A stretch of DNA of 64,000 nucleotides from Thalassolituus maritimus (GCF_900156675.1 NZ_FTOH01000004.1:1-64000); one strand, 5' to 3'; numbered from the stretch's first letter, positions 18,145 through 26,494 are shown. Numbers and translations are program-made. Notes: generated from the letters alone by a model not told the origin.

Positions 18145-18657
18145 ATGACCAACGCACGCAGGGCGGCCCGTATCGGCCGCCGTCGCTGGGCCAGTTCGAG
18201 AACATTTTATTCTGACGCCCAGACCGAAATGGAACTGACCGGTGGCAGCACCACTCAGCTGGAAATGGATCTGGGCGAACTGCCCCTTCCCGCCACTACC
18301 AGATCGCTCCCCAAAGAAGATACCGTACTCGAGCAGGGTGACCTGTTTGATCTGCTGGCAGAATCTCCTGAGCCAACGCCGCAGACCATCTTTGAAGGCA
18401 TGGAGAAACCTATCTTCGAAGTGGCATTCGCGGACGGTCGTAACGCACGTTTCCAGCACGCAAACACCTTGCTGGAATCCCTCGAGGCTCAGGATATTCA
18501 TATCGAATATCAATGCCGCGAAGGCTACTGTGGCAGTTGCCGGGTGCGCTTAGTTGAAGGCGATGTTCACTATATCGAAGAGCCTATGGCATGGATTGAT
18601 GATGATGAAATTCTGCCCTGCTGCTGTATACCGAAGTCGGCCCTGAAACTTCAATAG
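18145..18657 (+). CDS. YfaE-like [2Fe-2S] ferredoxin with long N-terminal extension
   Basis: The C-terminal ~85 residues match YfaE, the ferredoxin that helps rebuild the diferric-tyrosyl cofactor of NrdB: EYQCREGYCGSCRVRLVEG binds the cluster with a fourth Cys in EILPCCCIPKSA. E. coli YfaE has about 84 residues; here 170 are encoded from ATG 18145. The extra N-terminal part starts basic (RRAARIGRRR) and then becomes acidic and probably disordered, with QLEMDLGELPLP and VLEQGDLFDLL segments. No Shine-Dalgarno is visible before 18145, so a later start (ATG 18229, 18265 or 18400) is possible. Cotranscription with nrdAB supports the role. Confidence 0.85.
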   Translation: MTNARRAARIGRRRWASSRTFYSDAQTEMELTGGSTTQLEMDLGELPLPATTRSLPKEDTVLEQGDLFDLLAESPEPTPQTIFEGMEKPIFEVAFADGRNARFQHANTLLESLEAQDIHIEYQCREGYCGSCRVRLVEGDVHYIEEPMAWIDDDEILPCCCIPKSALKLQ

Positions 18658-18733
18658 TTCAAAGTCTTGCATTCAATCGCCGCCTTCCGGTAGCCTTCAT
18701 AAATTCTTATACACCTTTTATACAGAGGACACT

Positions 18734-19207
18734 ATGGCACTCGACTTCCCAGAACTGGGTCAACCAGCTCCAGACTTCACCACCCTGAATCAACGCGAAG
18801 AAGAGGTTGCCCTCAGCGACCTTAAAGGTAAAAAAGTCGTACTCTATTTTTACCCGAAAGCTATGACACCAGGCTGTACCGTTCAGGCTTGCGGTCTGCG
18901 CGATACCCAGAAAGAGCTGGACGACCGTAATGTGGTTGTTCTGGGTCTTAGCCCGGACGCTCCGAAGCGCCTGCAGAAGTTCATTGATCGCGATGAGCTG
19001 AATTTCGACCTGCTTTCAGATGAAGATCACGCCATCGCTGAGAAGTACGGCGTGTGGGCCATGAAAAAGTTTATGGGGCGCGAGTTTATGGGCGTTCATC
19101 GTATTACCTTCATCATTGATGAAGACGGCAAGCTCGTCCACATCATGGAAAAAGTCAAAACTAAAACCCATCACGACGACCTGATCGCAGCGTTGGATGC
19201 TCTGTAA
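18734..19207 (+). CDS. bcp: thioredoxin-dependent peroxiredoxin Bcp/PrxQ
   Basis: Reduces hydrogen peroxide and organic peroxides with thioredoxin. The 157-aa protein matches E. coli Bcp: FYPKAMTPGCTVQACGLRD holds the peroxidatic cysteine and the nearby resolving cysteine five residues later, as in the PrxQ subfamily. LLSDEDHAIAEKYGVW and HRITFIIDEDGKLVH follow. An AGAGGA Shine-Dalgarno precedes ATG 18734. It ends 14 bp from the convergent AraC-family gene. Confidence 0.94.
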   Translation: MALDFPELGQPAPDFTTLNQREEEVALSDLKGKKVVLYFYPKAMTPGCTVQACGLRDTQKELDDRNVVVLGLSPDAPKRLQKFIDRDELNFDLLSDEDHAIAEKYGVWAMKKFMGREFMGVHRITFIIDEDGKLVHIMEKVKTKTHHDDLIAALDAL

Positions 19208-19221
19208 TTTCAAAACAGAAG

Positions 19222-20232
19222 TCAGTCACTACGACGATACTGCAGGGGAGTCATCCCCTGCCAGCGTTTAAACGCTTTGCTGAAGGCGCTGCCGTCGGCA
19301 AAGCCCAGCAGAGCACTGATGTCGGCAATCGGTACGTCTGTTCCCCTAAGCAACTGCGTCGCCCGACGCTCACGTTCGGCATCCAGTAACTGTTGAAAAC
19401 TGGTTCCGGCTTCAACGAGGCGACGCTGTAGCGTACTGACGCTCATATATAAGCGTGAGGCAATTTCCTCACGGTCAGTAGCAAGGTGCACAGCTTCCTG
19501 CAAGCAACGCTCTACCCGTACTCTTACTTCAGGCTGCTGAACCCGCTTTAACTGCGCATCAAGCAATTGCTGGTGCATTCCTGCAAGCGCAGGCTCCCCA
19601 CCGGGCAGAGGCTTCTGAAACCACCCAACGTCATACACCAGAGCGTGCTTGCCCGCTCCGAATTCCGGAATACATCCATACGCACGTTCGTATTCTTCTG
19701 CCTCCGCCTCGTCAACGGTAAAACCCAGCAGCACTCTCACCGGCGGCACCGGGCGGCAGTATAGCCACTCTCCAAACTTCTTAAGTAACAGGAGTACGGT
19801 GTCTATCTGATCACGACTGAATGACCTGTCACCCGGCAGATAGATCACATGCATCTGGCCATTATCTTGATTGAGAGAAAAACGCCCGCCTTCACTGATG
19901 ACCGACGAATAACGCTCTGCCATGCTCAATGCCTCCAGCAGACTCCGACTGTGCATAAGGTTCATGGCAAGTAGGGGGAAATGCAGCGGCGTCAGATACT
20001 CCCCCAGCCGCAGACCCAGCGGCTGGTCTGTCGCCGCTGCTGCGGCTCTCCAGAATAAAAGTGTACGCTCCAGATCAATACGCGCATCAGGTTCTGACAG
20101 CTCACCAGGCATAATGCGAGCCTCCCGCAGGACGTCCTCTGCAGAAATGCCAAGGGAACGAAAACCCTGAAGTAATACGGTCAACCAGTGTACCGATACA
20201 CGTAACTGGGTTGTTTTGCTCTCTCGCGTCAT
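19222..20232 (-). CDS. AraC-family transcriptional regulator
   Basis: A 336-aa regulator of the group with an N-terminal arabinose-binding-like domain of about 200 residues and a C-terminal AraC-type double HTH from about residue 235 (ASRLYMSVSTLQRRLVEAG, then IADISALLGFADGSAFSKAF). The length and layout resemble regulators of catabolic genes such as OruR/ArgR-type proteins, but the ligand and targets cannot be named. It is divergent from the Mpo1-like gene across 95 bp, a candidate target. Confidence 0.85.
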   Translation of the reverse strand: MTRESKTTQLRVSVHWLTVLLQGFRSLGISAEDVLREARIMPGELSEPDARIDLERTLLFWRAAAAATDQPLGLRLGEYLTPLHFPLLAMNLMHSRSLLEALSMAERYSSVISEGGRFSLNQDNGQMHVIYLPGDRSFSRDQIDTVLLLLKKFGEWLYCRPVPPVRVLLGFTVDEAEAEEYERAYGCIPEFGAGKHALVYDVGWFQKPLPGGEPALAGMHQQLLDAQLKRVQQPEVRVRVERCLQEAVHLATDREEIASRLYMSVSTLQRRLVEAGTSFQQLLDAERERRATQLLRGTDVPIADISALLGFADGSAFSKAFKRWQGMTPLQYRRSD

Positions 20233-20327
20233 AATGATTGTTTAGAACAAACCTCTGACCTGCAATGACAAGATAAAGCCCGAAGGCTGGCGTAGACTGG
20301 ATATCATAACAACAAACGGAGACTGCG

Positions 20328-20804
20328 ATGAGTCGTAAAACTGTTGATCAATGGTTCGCCGAGTATGGCGAGAGCCATCAAAACCCGCTGAACAAACTGA
20401 TCCACTGGTTCTGTGTACCACTCATTTACCTGGTGATTTTTGCGCTACTGTGGGAGATTCCGCAACCTGACTGGCTCGCTTCCATACCACTGGTCAACTG
20501 GGCTGTCCTCGGCGCGGTCGTTACCATGACCTTCTATGTAAGGCTGTCTAAACCATTGGCCAAAGGCCTGGGAATATTCACGCTGATTTGCCTTCTTTTT
20601 CCTGTTATCTATGAGCAGATGACTGATACCCCACTATGGCTCACCAGCATTATTGCCTTTGTGATTCTCTGGATTATGCAGTTTGTCGGTCACCATATCG
20701 AAGGTAAAAAGCCGTCATTCTTTAAAGATATTCAGTTCTTACTGATTGGTCCCGCCTGGGTGGTCGGCTTTCTCTATGACCGCCTGGGTATCAGCTATCG
20801 CTAA
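20328..20804 (+). CDS. Mpo1-like (DUF962) membrane protein
   Basis: A 158-aa integral membrane protein of the DUF962/YGL010w (Mpo1) family. It shows the family N-terminus VDQWFAEYGESHQNPLNKLI with the conserved HxxxNK/R-type histidine, four or so membrane helices, and the second histidine motif QFVGHHIEGKKPSF near residue 125. Yeast Mpo1 is an Fe-dependent dioxygenase in 2-hydroxy fatty acid alpha-oxidation; the bacterial role is unknown. ATG 20328 follows an ACGGAG Shine-Dalgarno. Confidence 0.85.
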   Translation: MSRKTVDQWFAEYGESHQNPLNKLIHWFCVPLIYLVIFALLWEIPQPDWLASIPLVNWAVLGAVVTMTFYVRLSKPLAKGLGIFTLICLLFPVIYEQMTDTPLWLTSIIAFVILWIMQFVGHHIEGKKPSFFKDIQFLLIGPAWVVGFLYDRLGISYR

Positions 20805-20920
20805 ACTGACTAATGCGACATGTGGGCCTTACGGCCTGCATGTGCCATTGGCCACCCGTGAGAGATCCGTTAAGGTCAGTGAACTGGAATCATAACCACT
20901 TCACATCAGGGACAGCCATC

Positions 20921-21271
20921 TTGCGTTTTTCACTCCGTACCTCTGCTGGTTTTTCAACCTTGCAGACCACCGCAGGGATCATTATCAGCGGTATACTCAC
21001 AGGTACTGCTCTCCACTACTTTCCTGACCTGCTCGATCAGGCAGATCGCGAAGTAACCCGTTACGCAGCGTCTGCGGAAGCAATTCACCAGGAAGTATGG
21101 GAAACCTATGAGGAAACACAGGGCATAAACGCCAAACCTCGACGGGAATCGGTGCGACACGGCTTCTCTGCCGCAAATGACCTTGTCGCTTCTCCACTCG
21201 GTGGCTACTGTTTTGACCCGGAAGCACCTGAGGGCAACCTCCAGGACTGTCCTGTCGCGGCTTCAGATTAG
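20921..21271 (+). CDS. small single-span membrane protein of unknown function (TTG start)
   Basis: The frame is open from 20813, but TTG 20921 is the best start: AGGGA lies eight bases upstream, and it gives a short N-terminus followed by one membrane helix (TTAGIIISGILTGTALHY, about residues 17-34). The rest is a hydrophilic, probably periplasmic domain with Glu/Asp-rich helices and two C-terminal cysteines (YCFDPE, LQDC) that could form a disulphide. 116 aa. I do not recognise the family. It lies between the Mpo1-like and MAPEG genes. Confidence 0.55.
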   Translation: MRFSLRTSAGFSTLQTTAGIIISGILTGTALHYFPDLLDQADREVTRYAASAEAIHQEVWETYEETQGINAKPRRESVRHGFSAANDLVASPLGGYCFDPEAPEGNLQDCPVAASD

Positions 21272-21336
21272 GCCCTGTTAACTCTGCGTAACTGAGGTCT
21301 GTTGAGAGCCAATCAATATCAGAACAAGGAAATACT

Positions 21337-21711
21337 ATGACTCTCGCCTACTGGTGCGTGCTGGCAGCCGCACTGATGCCATTCCTTTTTACGGGTATCG
21401 CCAAATTCAGCGGTGGACGTTACAACAATTACTCGCCGCGCGAGTTTCTTGAAAAACAGGAAGGTTTCCGCAAACGTGCCCACTGGGCTCAGCTGAATAG
21501 CTTCGAAGCATTCCCGATGTTCGCTGCTGCCGTGATTATTGCTCACCTGACCGGTGCAGAGCAGGATTACATTAATACTCTGGCGATTGCGTTTATTGGT
21601 ATCCGTATCGTGTACGGTGCAATGTATCTGGCAAATCTAGCCGCACTGCGCACACTGGTGTGGGCCGCTGGTCTGGCCTGCGTGATCGCTCTGTTCGCAG
21701 CGGGCGCATAA
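21337..21711 (+). CDS. MAPEG-family membrane protein
   Basis: A 124-aa protein with about four membrane helices typical of the MAPEG family (membrane-associated proteins in eicosanoid and glutathione metabolism). The family motif lies in LNSFEAFPMFAAAVI near residue 52, with the conserved ExxP-like element, and the R-x-x-Y-type segment is GIRIVYGAMYLAN. Bacterial members may have glutathione transferase or peroxidase activity; the substrate is unknown. ATG 21337 follows an AAGGAAA sequence. Confidence 0.82.
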   Translation: MTLAYWCVLAAALMPFLFTGIAKFSGGRYNNYSPREFLEKQEGFRKRAHWAQLNSFEAFPMFAAAVIIAHLTGAEQDYINTLAIAFIGIRIVYGAMYLANLAALRTLVWAAGLACVIALFAAGA

Positions 21712-21765
21712 GAGCAAGGGGGCAGTACCTGACTGTTCAGAGACTGATAAGCAAGCAGTCGACAG

Positions 21766-22014
21766 TTATGCAGTCAGGTGGTGACCCCGGAGTTTGTAGC
21801 AATACGATGGGTTGCAGTAGATGACGATCTGACGGCCCTTGTCAGGCGTCTCAATCATATACAGGTCATTGAATCCCGGAGTGTGCTCAGAAAACATCGT
21901 GTTCTTCAGGACCTGTGCGTGCCATTGAACCGATCTGTCATACTCGTGTACAGCAGGTTGATCCGTCGCAGCAACAAGTGCCACAGCCATGATCGTCGAT
22001 AGCAGGTATTTCAT
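21766..22014 (-). CDS. small secreted protein of unknown function
   Basis: An 82-aa protein beginning with a signal peptide (MKYLLSTIMAVALVAAT, likely cut near residue 18). ATG 22014 has GAGGGG seven bases upstream; an in-frame start eight codons earlier is less well placed. The mature part is about 60 residues and carries two cysteines in IVIYCNPSYCYKLRG near the C-terminus that could form a disulphide. I recognise no family. It stands alone between convergent and flagellar-region genes. Confidence 0.6.
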   Translation of the reverse strand: MKYLLSTIMAVALVAATDQPAVHEYDRSVQWHAQVLKNTMFSEHTPGFNDLYMIETPDKGRQIVIYCNPSYCYKLRGHHLTA

Positions 22015-22180
22015 CGATACCCCTCCTCGCTGACGCAAACACCTTTCTGTTCATCAAAAAGGCAGTATCAGTAAGTATAGAAGAGCTTTCTGAGCCGGCA
22101 TGGCCTTTCACGTTGAGATTCGTAACCGGTTCACATATTCAAAGCGGGAAACGCCTGAAATGTTATCGAGGTCTCACCGA

Positions 22181-22561
22181 TCAGGCATTCACACTCTGAC
22201 GCATAGAGACAAGAAGCTCAGCTTCGGCTCTGGCAACACCCAGTGAGTCGATCAGGTCTTCAGCAGACGCCCCCATTCCCGCGAGACGAGATGCCTGCTC
22301 AAAACGCGCATCAGGTGCCGCAGACGCAGGCCGCTTGTCTGCCGCTGCCGCCCTGGCTTCTACCTGCTTCATCCGGCGCCCGAGACCAATTGCACTTTTG
22401 CTGATGGCCTCCTGCCCCTGCTGCAGCTGGAAAATTTTGTCCTCCAGTTGCTGTGTCTCCCTGCTTTGCTGTTTACGCAGCGCGACGATAAATCCTGCCG
22501 CTGCCAGCAAAACAGTGAAATTTCCGATGAGTAACCAATGAACCAGCGTCAGTGTTGGCAT
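22181..22561 (-). CDS. DUF2802 protein, last gene of the flagellar/chemotaxis region
   Basis: A 126-aa protein with an N-terminal membrane helix (LLIGNFTVLLAAAGFIVAL), a coiled coil (residues 30-75) and a C-terminal helical motif ASRLAGMGASAEDLIDSLG. This layout is that of DUF2802 proteins, which in Pseudomonas and relatives sit right after cheW at the end of the flagellar/chemotaxis cluster. Its function is not known. It starts 9 bp after the cheW stop. Confidence 0.78.
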   Translation of the reverse strand: MPTLTLVHWLLIGNFTVLLAAAGFIVALRKQQSRETQQLEDKIFQLQQGQEAISKSAIGLGRRMKQVEARAAAADKRPASAAPDARFEQASRLAGMGASAEDLIDSLGVARAEAELLVSMRQSVNA

Positions 22562-22570
22562 GACAGACCC

Positions 22571-23050
22571 CTATAGACCGTGAAGTTCTGTCCACTCCTC
22601 ATCTGTCATCAGTTTTTCAAGATCCACCAGAATAAGAAGTTCATCGTTCTTATGGCAGACACCCTGAATAAACTTGGCGCTTTCTTCATTGCCGACATTC
22701 GGAGTGGTTTCGATTTCTGACTGACGTAGATAAACCACCTCAGCCACCGCATCCACGAGAATGCCCACGACCTGATTCTCTGCCTCGATAATGACGATAC
22801 GAGTCTGGTCTGTGGTGTCCGATGTCGGCAAGCCAAAACGCTGTCGGGTGTCGATCACAGTGACGACATTACCCCGCAGGTTAATGATGCCCAGTACATA
22901 AGGTGGCGCCCCGGGTACTGGTGCTATTTCGGTATAACGCAGTACTTCCTGAACCTGCATTACGTTAATACCGTAACTCTCGTTTTCAAGCCGGAAGGTT
23001 ACCCATTGGAGTACCGGATCTTCCGCACTTTTAGCGGCAATTGCTGACAT
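22571..23050 (-). CDS. cheW: chemotaxis coupling protein CheW (first system)
   Basis: Links CheA to chemoreceptors in polar arrays. The 159-aa single CheW domain contains LRYTEIAPVPGAPPYVLGII and NLRGNVVTVIDTRQRFGLP, typical of flagellar-cluster CheW in Pseudomonas-type bacteria. It is separated from parP by 175 bp that contain a terminator-like hairpin and a sigma-54-like site, so it can be read both from the cluster and by itself. Confidence 0.92.
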   Translation of the reverse strand: MSAIAAKSAEDPVLQWVTFRLENESYGINVMQVQEVLRYTEIAPVPGAPPYVLGIINLRGNVVTVIDTRQRFGLPTSDTTDQTRIVIIEAENQVVGILVDAVAEVVYLRQSEIETTPNVGNEESAKFIQGVCHKNDELLILVDLEKLMTDEEWTELHGL

Positions 23051-23126
23051 AAAACATCCTCGCTAAGAAAGGCCGATGCCTGACAGTGTCAAAAACACTA
23101 CAAACCTTTCTTAACTATAGATCAGA

Positions 23127-23141
23127 GCACAAAGTGTACCA
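23127..23141 (-). promoter_or_regulatory. possible sigma-54 promoter before cheW
   Basis: On the minus strand TGGTAC-ACTTT-GTGC keeps GG and GC ten bases apart as in -24/-12 promoters but deviates at two consensus positions. It lies 77 bp before the cheW start. Weaker than the fleS, fliE and fliL sites. Confidence 0.35.
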
Positions 23142-23168
23142 GCCGAAATGAAGGAAAATTTGTAACTT

Positions 23169-23217
23169 AAAAAAAGAGAGCCCAAAGCCGGGTAAAGCGC
23201 TGGTTTACAGCGGCTTT
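23169..23217 (-). terminator. terminator-like hairpin after parP
   Basis: On the minus strand AAAGCCG (23217-23211) pairs with CGGCTTT (23190-23184), with an inner GCTG/CAGC stem, followed by GGGCTCTC and seven T residues (23175-23169). The T-run is eight bases away from the stem, so termination may be partial. Confidence 0.5.
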
Positions 23218-23225
23218 CCAGGGGT

Positions 23226-24107
23226 TCAGCCTTGCGTCGACTTCAAGTGAGACTCAAGAAGATCGACCAGGCTGGGTACATCCAGCAAAGCACACATCTC
23301 TGAAATGACAGTGCCCGCCAGCCAAGGGCGTTTACTTGCGTCTCCGCGCCATTTAATTGACTCAGAAACCAGTGTAATAGTGTCGCAAATACCTTCGCAA
23401 GCGAGCGCCCAAGGCGTACGATCCAGCTGAATGAGGTATTCGTATCCAGATTCACGTAAAGATATGCCGCGCTCTGGCATAATCAATCTGGCGCTGTCGA
23501 CGATCGTCAATTTGTCCGTATCGCTCTGCCATACCCCCAGAGACCAATCGGATTGACCAAACAGTGGCGTTACTTTCATGTTTTCAGCTGGGTATACGCC
23601 CCCCAACTGGGAAAGAGGAATCGCGAGCTTTAAACCAGCAACACTGAACAACAGACACTCGACACCCTGACTCGAATCCCACAGCAACTTCTTTTTATCT
23701 TTCGTAACTGTGGCGTTCTCGCCTGCTACGGTGACGCTGGTCTGTAGCTCCTGCGAAACAATATTTGCCTCTGGGGATGCCTCTTCAACCTTAACTTCTG
23801 GATCAAGGGCGTATGGGTCCCAGTCCTGAATTTCATCTGTGACTACCTCCGGCTGAAGCGAAAGTGACGCTTCTTCCATCAGAGTCCCGACAATCTCCGA
23901 TGTATCGACATCATTCACCACCACAGGCTCTGTTGCAGCTGCTGTTTCAGTCAGAACTGGGGTCTCAGTCACCACAGATACTTCTGTAGCGACAATCAGG
24001 AGTTGGTCGAGATAGTTCTGGAGAACACCATCAACCTGATTTTCTTTAGTAAGAGTACTGGCTTCCTGCGCAGTGACTTTGTCGTCCGTCAGCTGGCTTT
24101 CAGACAT
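23226..24107 (-). CDS. parP: ParP-like CheW-domain protein
   Basis: Polar chemotaxis adaptor that with ParC keeps chemoreceptor arrays at the cell pole. The first ~25 residues end in GVLQNYLDQLL, then about 100 acidic, Val/Thr/Glu-rich residues form a linker, and from about residue 140 comes a CheW-like domain (ECLLFSVAGLKLAIPLSQLG). 293 aa from ATG 24107; this ATG overlaps the stop of the small upstream gene by eight bases. Gene order parC-parP-cheW is the usual one in Vibrio and Pseudomonas-type bacteria. Confidence 0.8.
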   Translation of the reverse strand: MSESQLTDDKVTAQEASTLTKENQVDGVLQNYLDQLLIVATEVSVVTETPVLTETAAATEPVVVNDVDTSEIVGTLMEEASLSLQPEVVTDEIQDWDPYALDPEVKVEEASPEANIVSQELQTSVTVAGENATVTKDKKKLLWDSSQGVECLLFSVAGLKLAIPLSQLGGVYPAENMKVTPLFGQSDWSLGVWQSDTDKLTIVDSARLIMPERGISLRESGYEYLIQLDRTPWALACEGICDTITLVSESIKWRGDASKRPWLAGTVISEMCALLDVPSLVDLLESHLKSTQG

Positions 24108-24420
24108 CGAGGACACCTGCGCAACACGACAGGACGTGAAGTTTCAGCCGGCTGGGGGGAATCGTCTGAACGACATGCAACAACCGCAAAGCGGTAATGC
24201 GGTTGATCGCTACGGCATTAACCTTCAGCGGTGGCTTTAATGGAATAACCCGCATTCCCAGAGCAATGGTATCGGTCGCAACCGGTTTGTACTCTTCTTC
24301 AGGCGCCTGTGCCGCAGCGCCAGCGAGCAGGTCGCTGACGATAGCTTTTCTCGGGTCCTCATCGACTGTCGTCAACAGACTGTCGAAGTACCCCATCAAG
24401 ACATCCGTATTCCCCGACAT
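24100..24420 (-). CDS. small protein of unknown function between parC and parP
   Basis: A 106-aa frame begins at ATG 24420, one base after the parC stop (TGATATG), and ends inside the parP start, so it is flanked by coupling signals on both sides. Its N-terminus DVLMGYFDSLLTTV resembles the ParP N-terminal GVLQNYLDQLLIVA, suggesting a shared partner or a partial duplication of parP. The rest has a Pro-rich middle (VIPLKPPLKV) and a C-terminus with two adjacent Cys (LSCCAG). Other frames are closed by stops, so it is not a simple frameshift of parP. I do not recognise a family. Confidence 0.6.
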   Translation of the reverse strand: MSGNTDVLMGYFDSLLTTVDEDPRKAIVSDLLAGAAAQAPEEEYKPVATDTIALGMRVIPLKPPLKVNAVAINRITALRLLHVVQTIPPSRLKLHVLSCCAGVLDV

Positions 24421-24421
24421 A

Positions 24422-25195
24422 TCAGCGTTTCTCTCCACTTAATTGGGCAAGCAGATGGCGATACGCCCGGACACCACGAGTATTCGGATCTAACTGGTGG
24501 GGAAATATTCCCTCATGACTGGCATCACGCAACCGGGTATCCACTGGAATTGCTTCATCCCATAACGCTCCCTGATAGGTACGTCGCATTTCTTTGAGGC
24601 TGGTTAATGAAGCGGATGTACGCCGATCGAACAGCGTCGGAACGATTGTATATGGCAGCTCACGCTTTTGTGACTTCATGACCATTTTAAGGGTATGCAC
24701 CATTCGCTCCAGACCTTTGAGCGCCAGGTGTTCAGTCTGGGTTGGAATAACCAGCTGCTGGCAGGCAGCAAGGGCGTTGACTAACAGGACTCCCAGAATA
24801 GGCGGAGTATCCAGCAAGGCATAGTCATAATCATCCCAGAGCTGCGCCAGGCTCCTCGCGAGTACCAGCCCCATACCGTCCTGACCACTTACCTGCCGCT
24901 CAAGAGTGGCAAGGGAGGTTGTCGCAGGAAGCATAGAAACATTCGGCAAGCTGGTTGGCTTCAATGTATCGCGGATGTAATCCACATTGCGCCAGCGTTG
25001 CTCAAAGAATAAGTGATACAGACTTCTTTCAAGACCGTCCGGGTCCTGGCCAAAGTAACTGGTCAGAGAACCATGGGGGTCGAGGTCTACCAGAAGCACA
25101 CGGTGCCCCTGGTCAGCCAACAGCCCCCCCAAAGAAACTACCGATGTCGTTTTACCCACCCCACCTTTCTGATTGGATATCGACCAGATTTTCAC
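24422..25195 (-). CDS. parC: ParA-family ATPase ParC (polar chemotaxis localisation)
   Basis: A 257-aa ParA/MinD-type ATPase with deviant Walker A KGGVGKTT near residue 10, VLLVDLDPHGSLT, and Walker B-like YALLDTPPILG near 130. Standing between cheB and parP it fits ParC, which places chemotaxis arrays at the pole, rather than a chromosome-partition ParA; no ParB is nearby. The start codon is GTG with AGAGGAA eight bases upstream. In Pseudomonas motCD lie before this gene; here only a 233-bp spacer does. Confidence 0.88.
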   Translation of the reverse strand: MKIWSISNQKGGVGKTTSVVSLGGLLADQGHRVLLVDLDPHGSLTSYFGQDPDGLERSLYHLFFEQRWRNVDYIRDTLKPTSLPNVSMLPATTSLATLERQVSGQDGMGLVLARSLAQLWDDYDYALLDTPPILGVLLVNALAACQQLVIPTQTEHLALKGLERMVHTLKMVMKSQKRELPYTIVPTLFDRRTSASLTSLKEMRRTYQGALWDEAIPVDTRLRDASHEGIFPHQLDPNTRGVRAYRHLLAQLSGEKR

Positions 25196-25428
25196 AATAG
25201 TATTCCTCTCCGCTCAAAGCAGAACGTCTGCTTATCGCATGAATCTCAATGCCCTACCAGAAACCAAGCAAATATCATGTCAGTTTTAAAATAAACTGGT
25301 ATTTACGGTCAGAAGTTCACCTGCAACGGTGGGTTGTCAGGCAATGAGCTAATGAGCACAACCCAGATTATGCATAGCACAGAAAGAAGCGGCAAAAGCC
25401 TGCCGTGTGAGTGGAGTTCCAGACAGAG
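25196..25428. other. gene-free spacer where motCD sit in Pseudomonas
   Basis: 233 bp between cheB and parC with no convincing frame. In Pseudomonas-type clusters the stator genes motC and motD usually occupy this place. I see no remnant of them, no clear hairpin with a U-run and no confident promoter. Confidence 0.5.
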
Positions 25429-26481
25429 TCAGAGCTGACTCATGAACTTACTAACATCATTAAGTGGAAGGACACGATCAGCTAACCCTGCATTGATCAC
25501 AGCCATCGGCATTCCATAAATAACGCAGCTCTGTTCATCCTGAGCCCACAAGTGACCACCCGACTGTTTGAGTAACCGGGCTCCTTCACGCCCATCTGCT
25601 CCCATCCCCGTCAAGACAATGCCTAACGCCTTACTACCGTAATGTTTTGCAGCAGAGGCAAGAGCAACATCGACACTCGGTCGATAGCTTACCCGCTCGT
25701 CACTTTCCAGAATATGAATCGATCCACCGTGGCGTTTATCAACAATCAGCTGCTTGCCCCCCGGTGCAACATAAACGTGCCCCGGCTTTAAAACATCACC
25801 CTCTTCTGCCTCTTTAACACTTAACGCACTGAGATTATTCAGCCGCTCAGCAAACGCTGCGGTGAACGAAGCAGGCATGTGCTGCACGATAATAATGGGC
25901 TTGTTAAATCCTGCAGGCAAACTCTTGAAAATATTCTGCAGAGCAGCAGGGCCACCGGTGGACGTACCAATGACCACCAGTTCAAGATGACGCGGTACCG
26001 GCTCGTTCGCCCCTGCCGCAGTGGGCGTCTTTTTTTGTGAAGGTTGAGATGGGGAGGTTGAAACCTGCGCTGTGCCCTTCAGCTGCCCCCTCGCTACGCC
26101 AATAATTTTTTCGGCAAGTAACTTACGGATAGAGGCTGCGTTGCGGGCAATAGCATCGAAATTCTTCGGTAAAAAATCGACGGCTCCAGCGTCCAGAGCA
26201 TCCAGAGTTACCCGGGCACCTTCAAAGGTCAATGACGAAAACATCAGAACTGGCACCGGGGTCGATGCCATTATTTTTCGTACTGCGGTGATGCCATCCA
26301 TGACAGGCATCTCGTAATCCATGGTGATTACGTCAGGTTTGAGTTTGTCATTCAGCTCAATGGCCTGAAGTCCGTTTTCAGCAACGCCAATGACCTCAAG
26401 ACGAGGATCGGCATTGATAATATCTGTCACCCGGCGGCGGAAAAAACCTGAATCATCCACCACCAGAACTTTTAAAGCCAT
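25429..26481 (-). CDS. cheB: chemotaxis methylesterase CheB (first system)
   Basis: Response regulator with glutamate methylesterase and glutamine deamidase activity on receptors. The receiver domain (VVDDSGFFRRR, phospho-acceptor in VITMDYEMPVMDG) is joined by a Pro/Ser/Gln-rich linker to the catalytic domain with GTSTGG (Ser), IIVQHMP (His) and LTGMGADGREGA (Asp). ATG 26481 has AGGAAG five bases upstream; earlier in-frame codons overlap cheA and lack support. 350 aa. It follows cheA by 13 bp. Confidence 0.95.
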   Translation of the reverse strand: MALKVLVVDDSGFFRRRVTDIINADPRLEVIGVAENGLQAIELNDKLKPDVITMDYEMPVMDGITAVRKIMASTPVPVLMFSSLTFEGARVTLDALDAGAVDFLPKNFDAIARNAASIRKLLAEKIIGVARGQLKGTAQVSTSPSQPSQKKTPTAAGANEPVPRHLELVVIGTSTGGPAALQNIFKSLPAGFNKPIIIVQHMPASFTAAFAERLNNLSALSVKEAEEGDVLKPGHVYVAPGGKQLIVDKRHGGSIHILESDERVSYRPSVDVALASAAKHYGSKALGIVLTGMGADGREGARLLKQSGGHLWAQDEQSCVIYGMPMAVINAGLADRVLPLNDVSKFMSQL

Positions 26482-26494
26482 AATACTTCCTGTG

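Noticed and set aside
24100-24420. Frameshifted N-terminus of parP
   Set aside because: The other two frames are closed by stops in this stretch, and parP has its own complete N-terminal motif and start, so a single-base error does not explain it.
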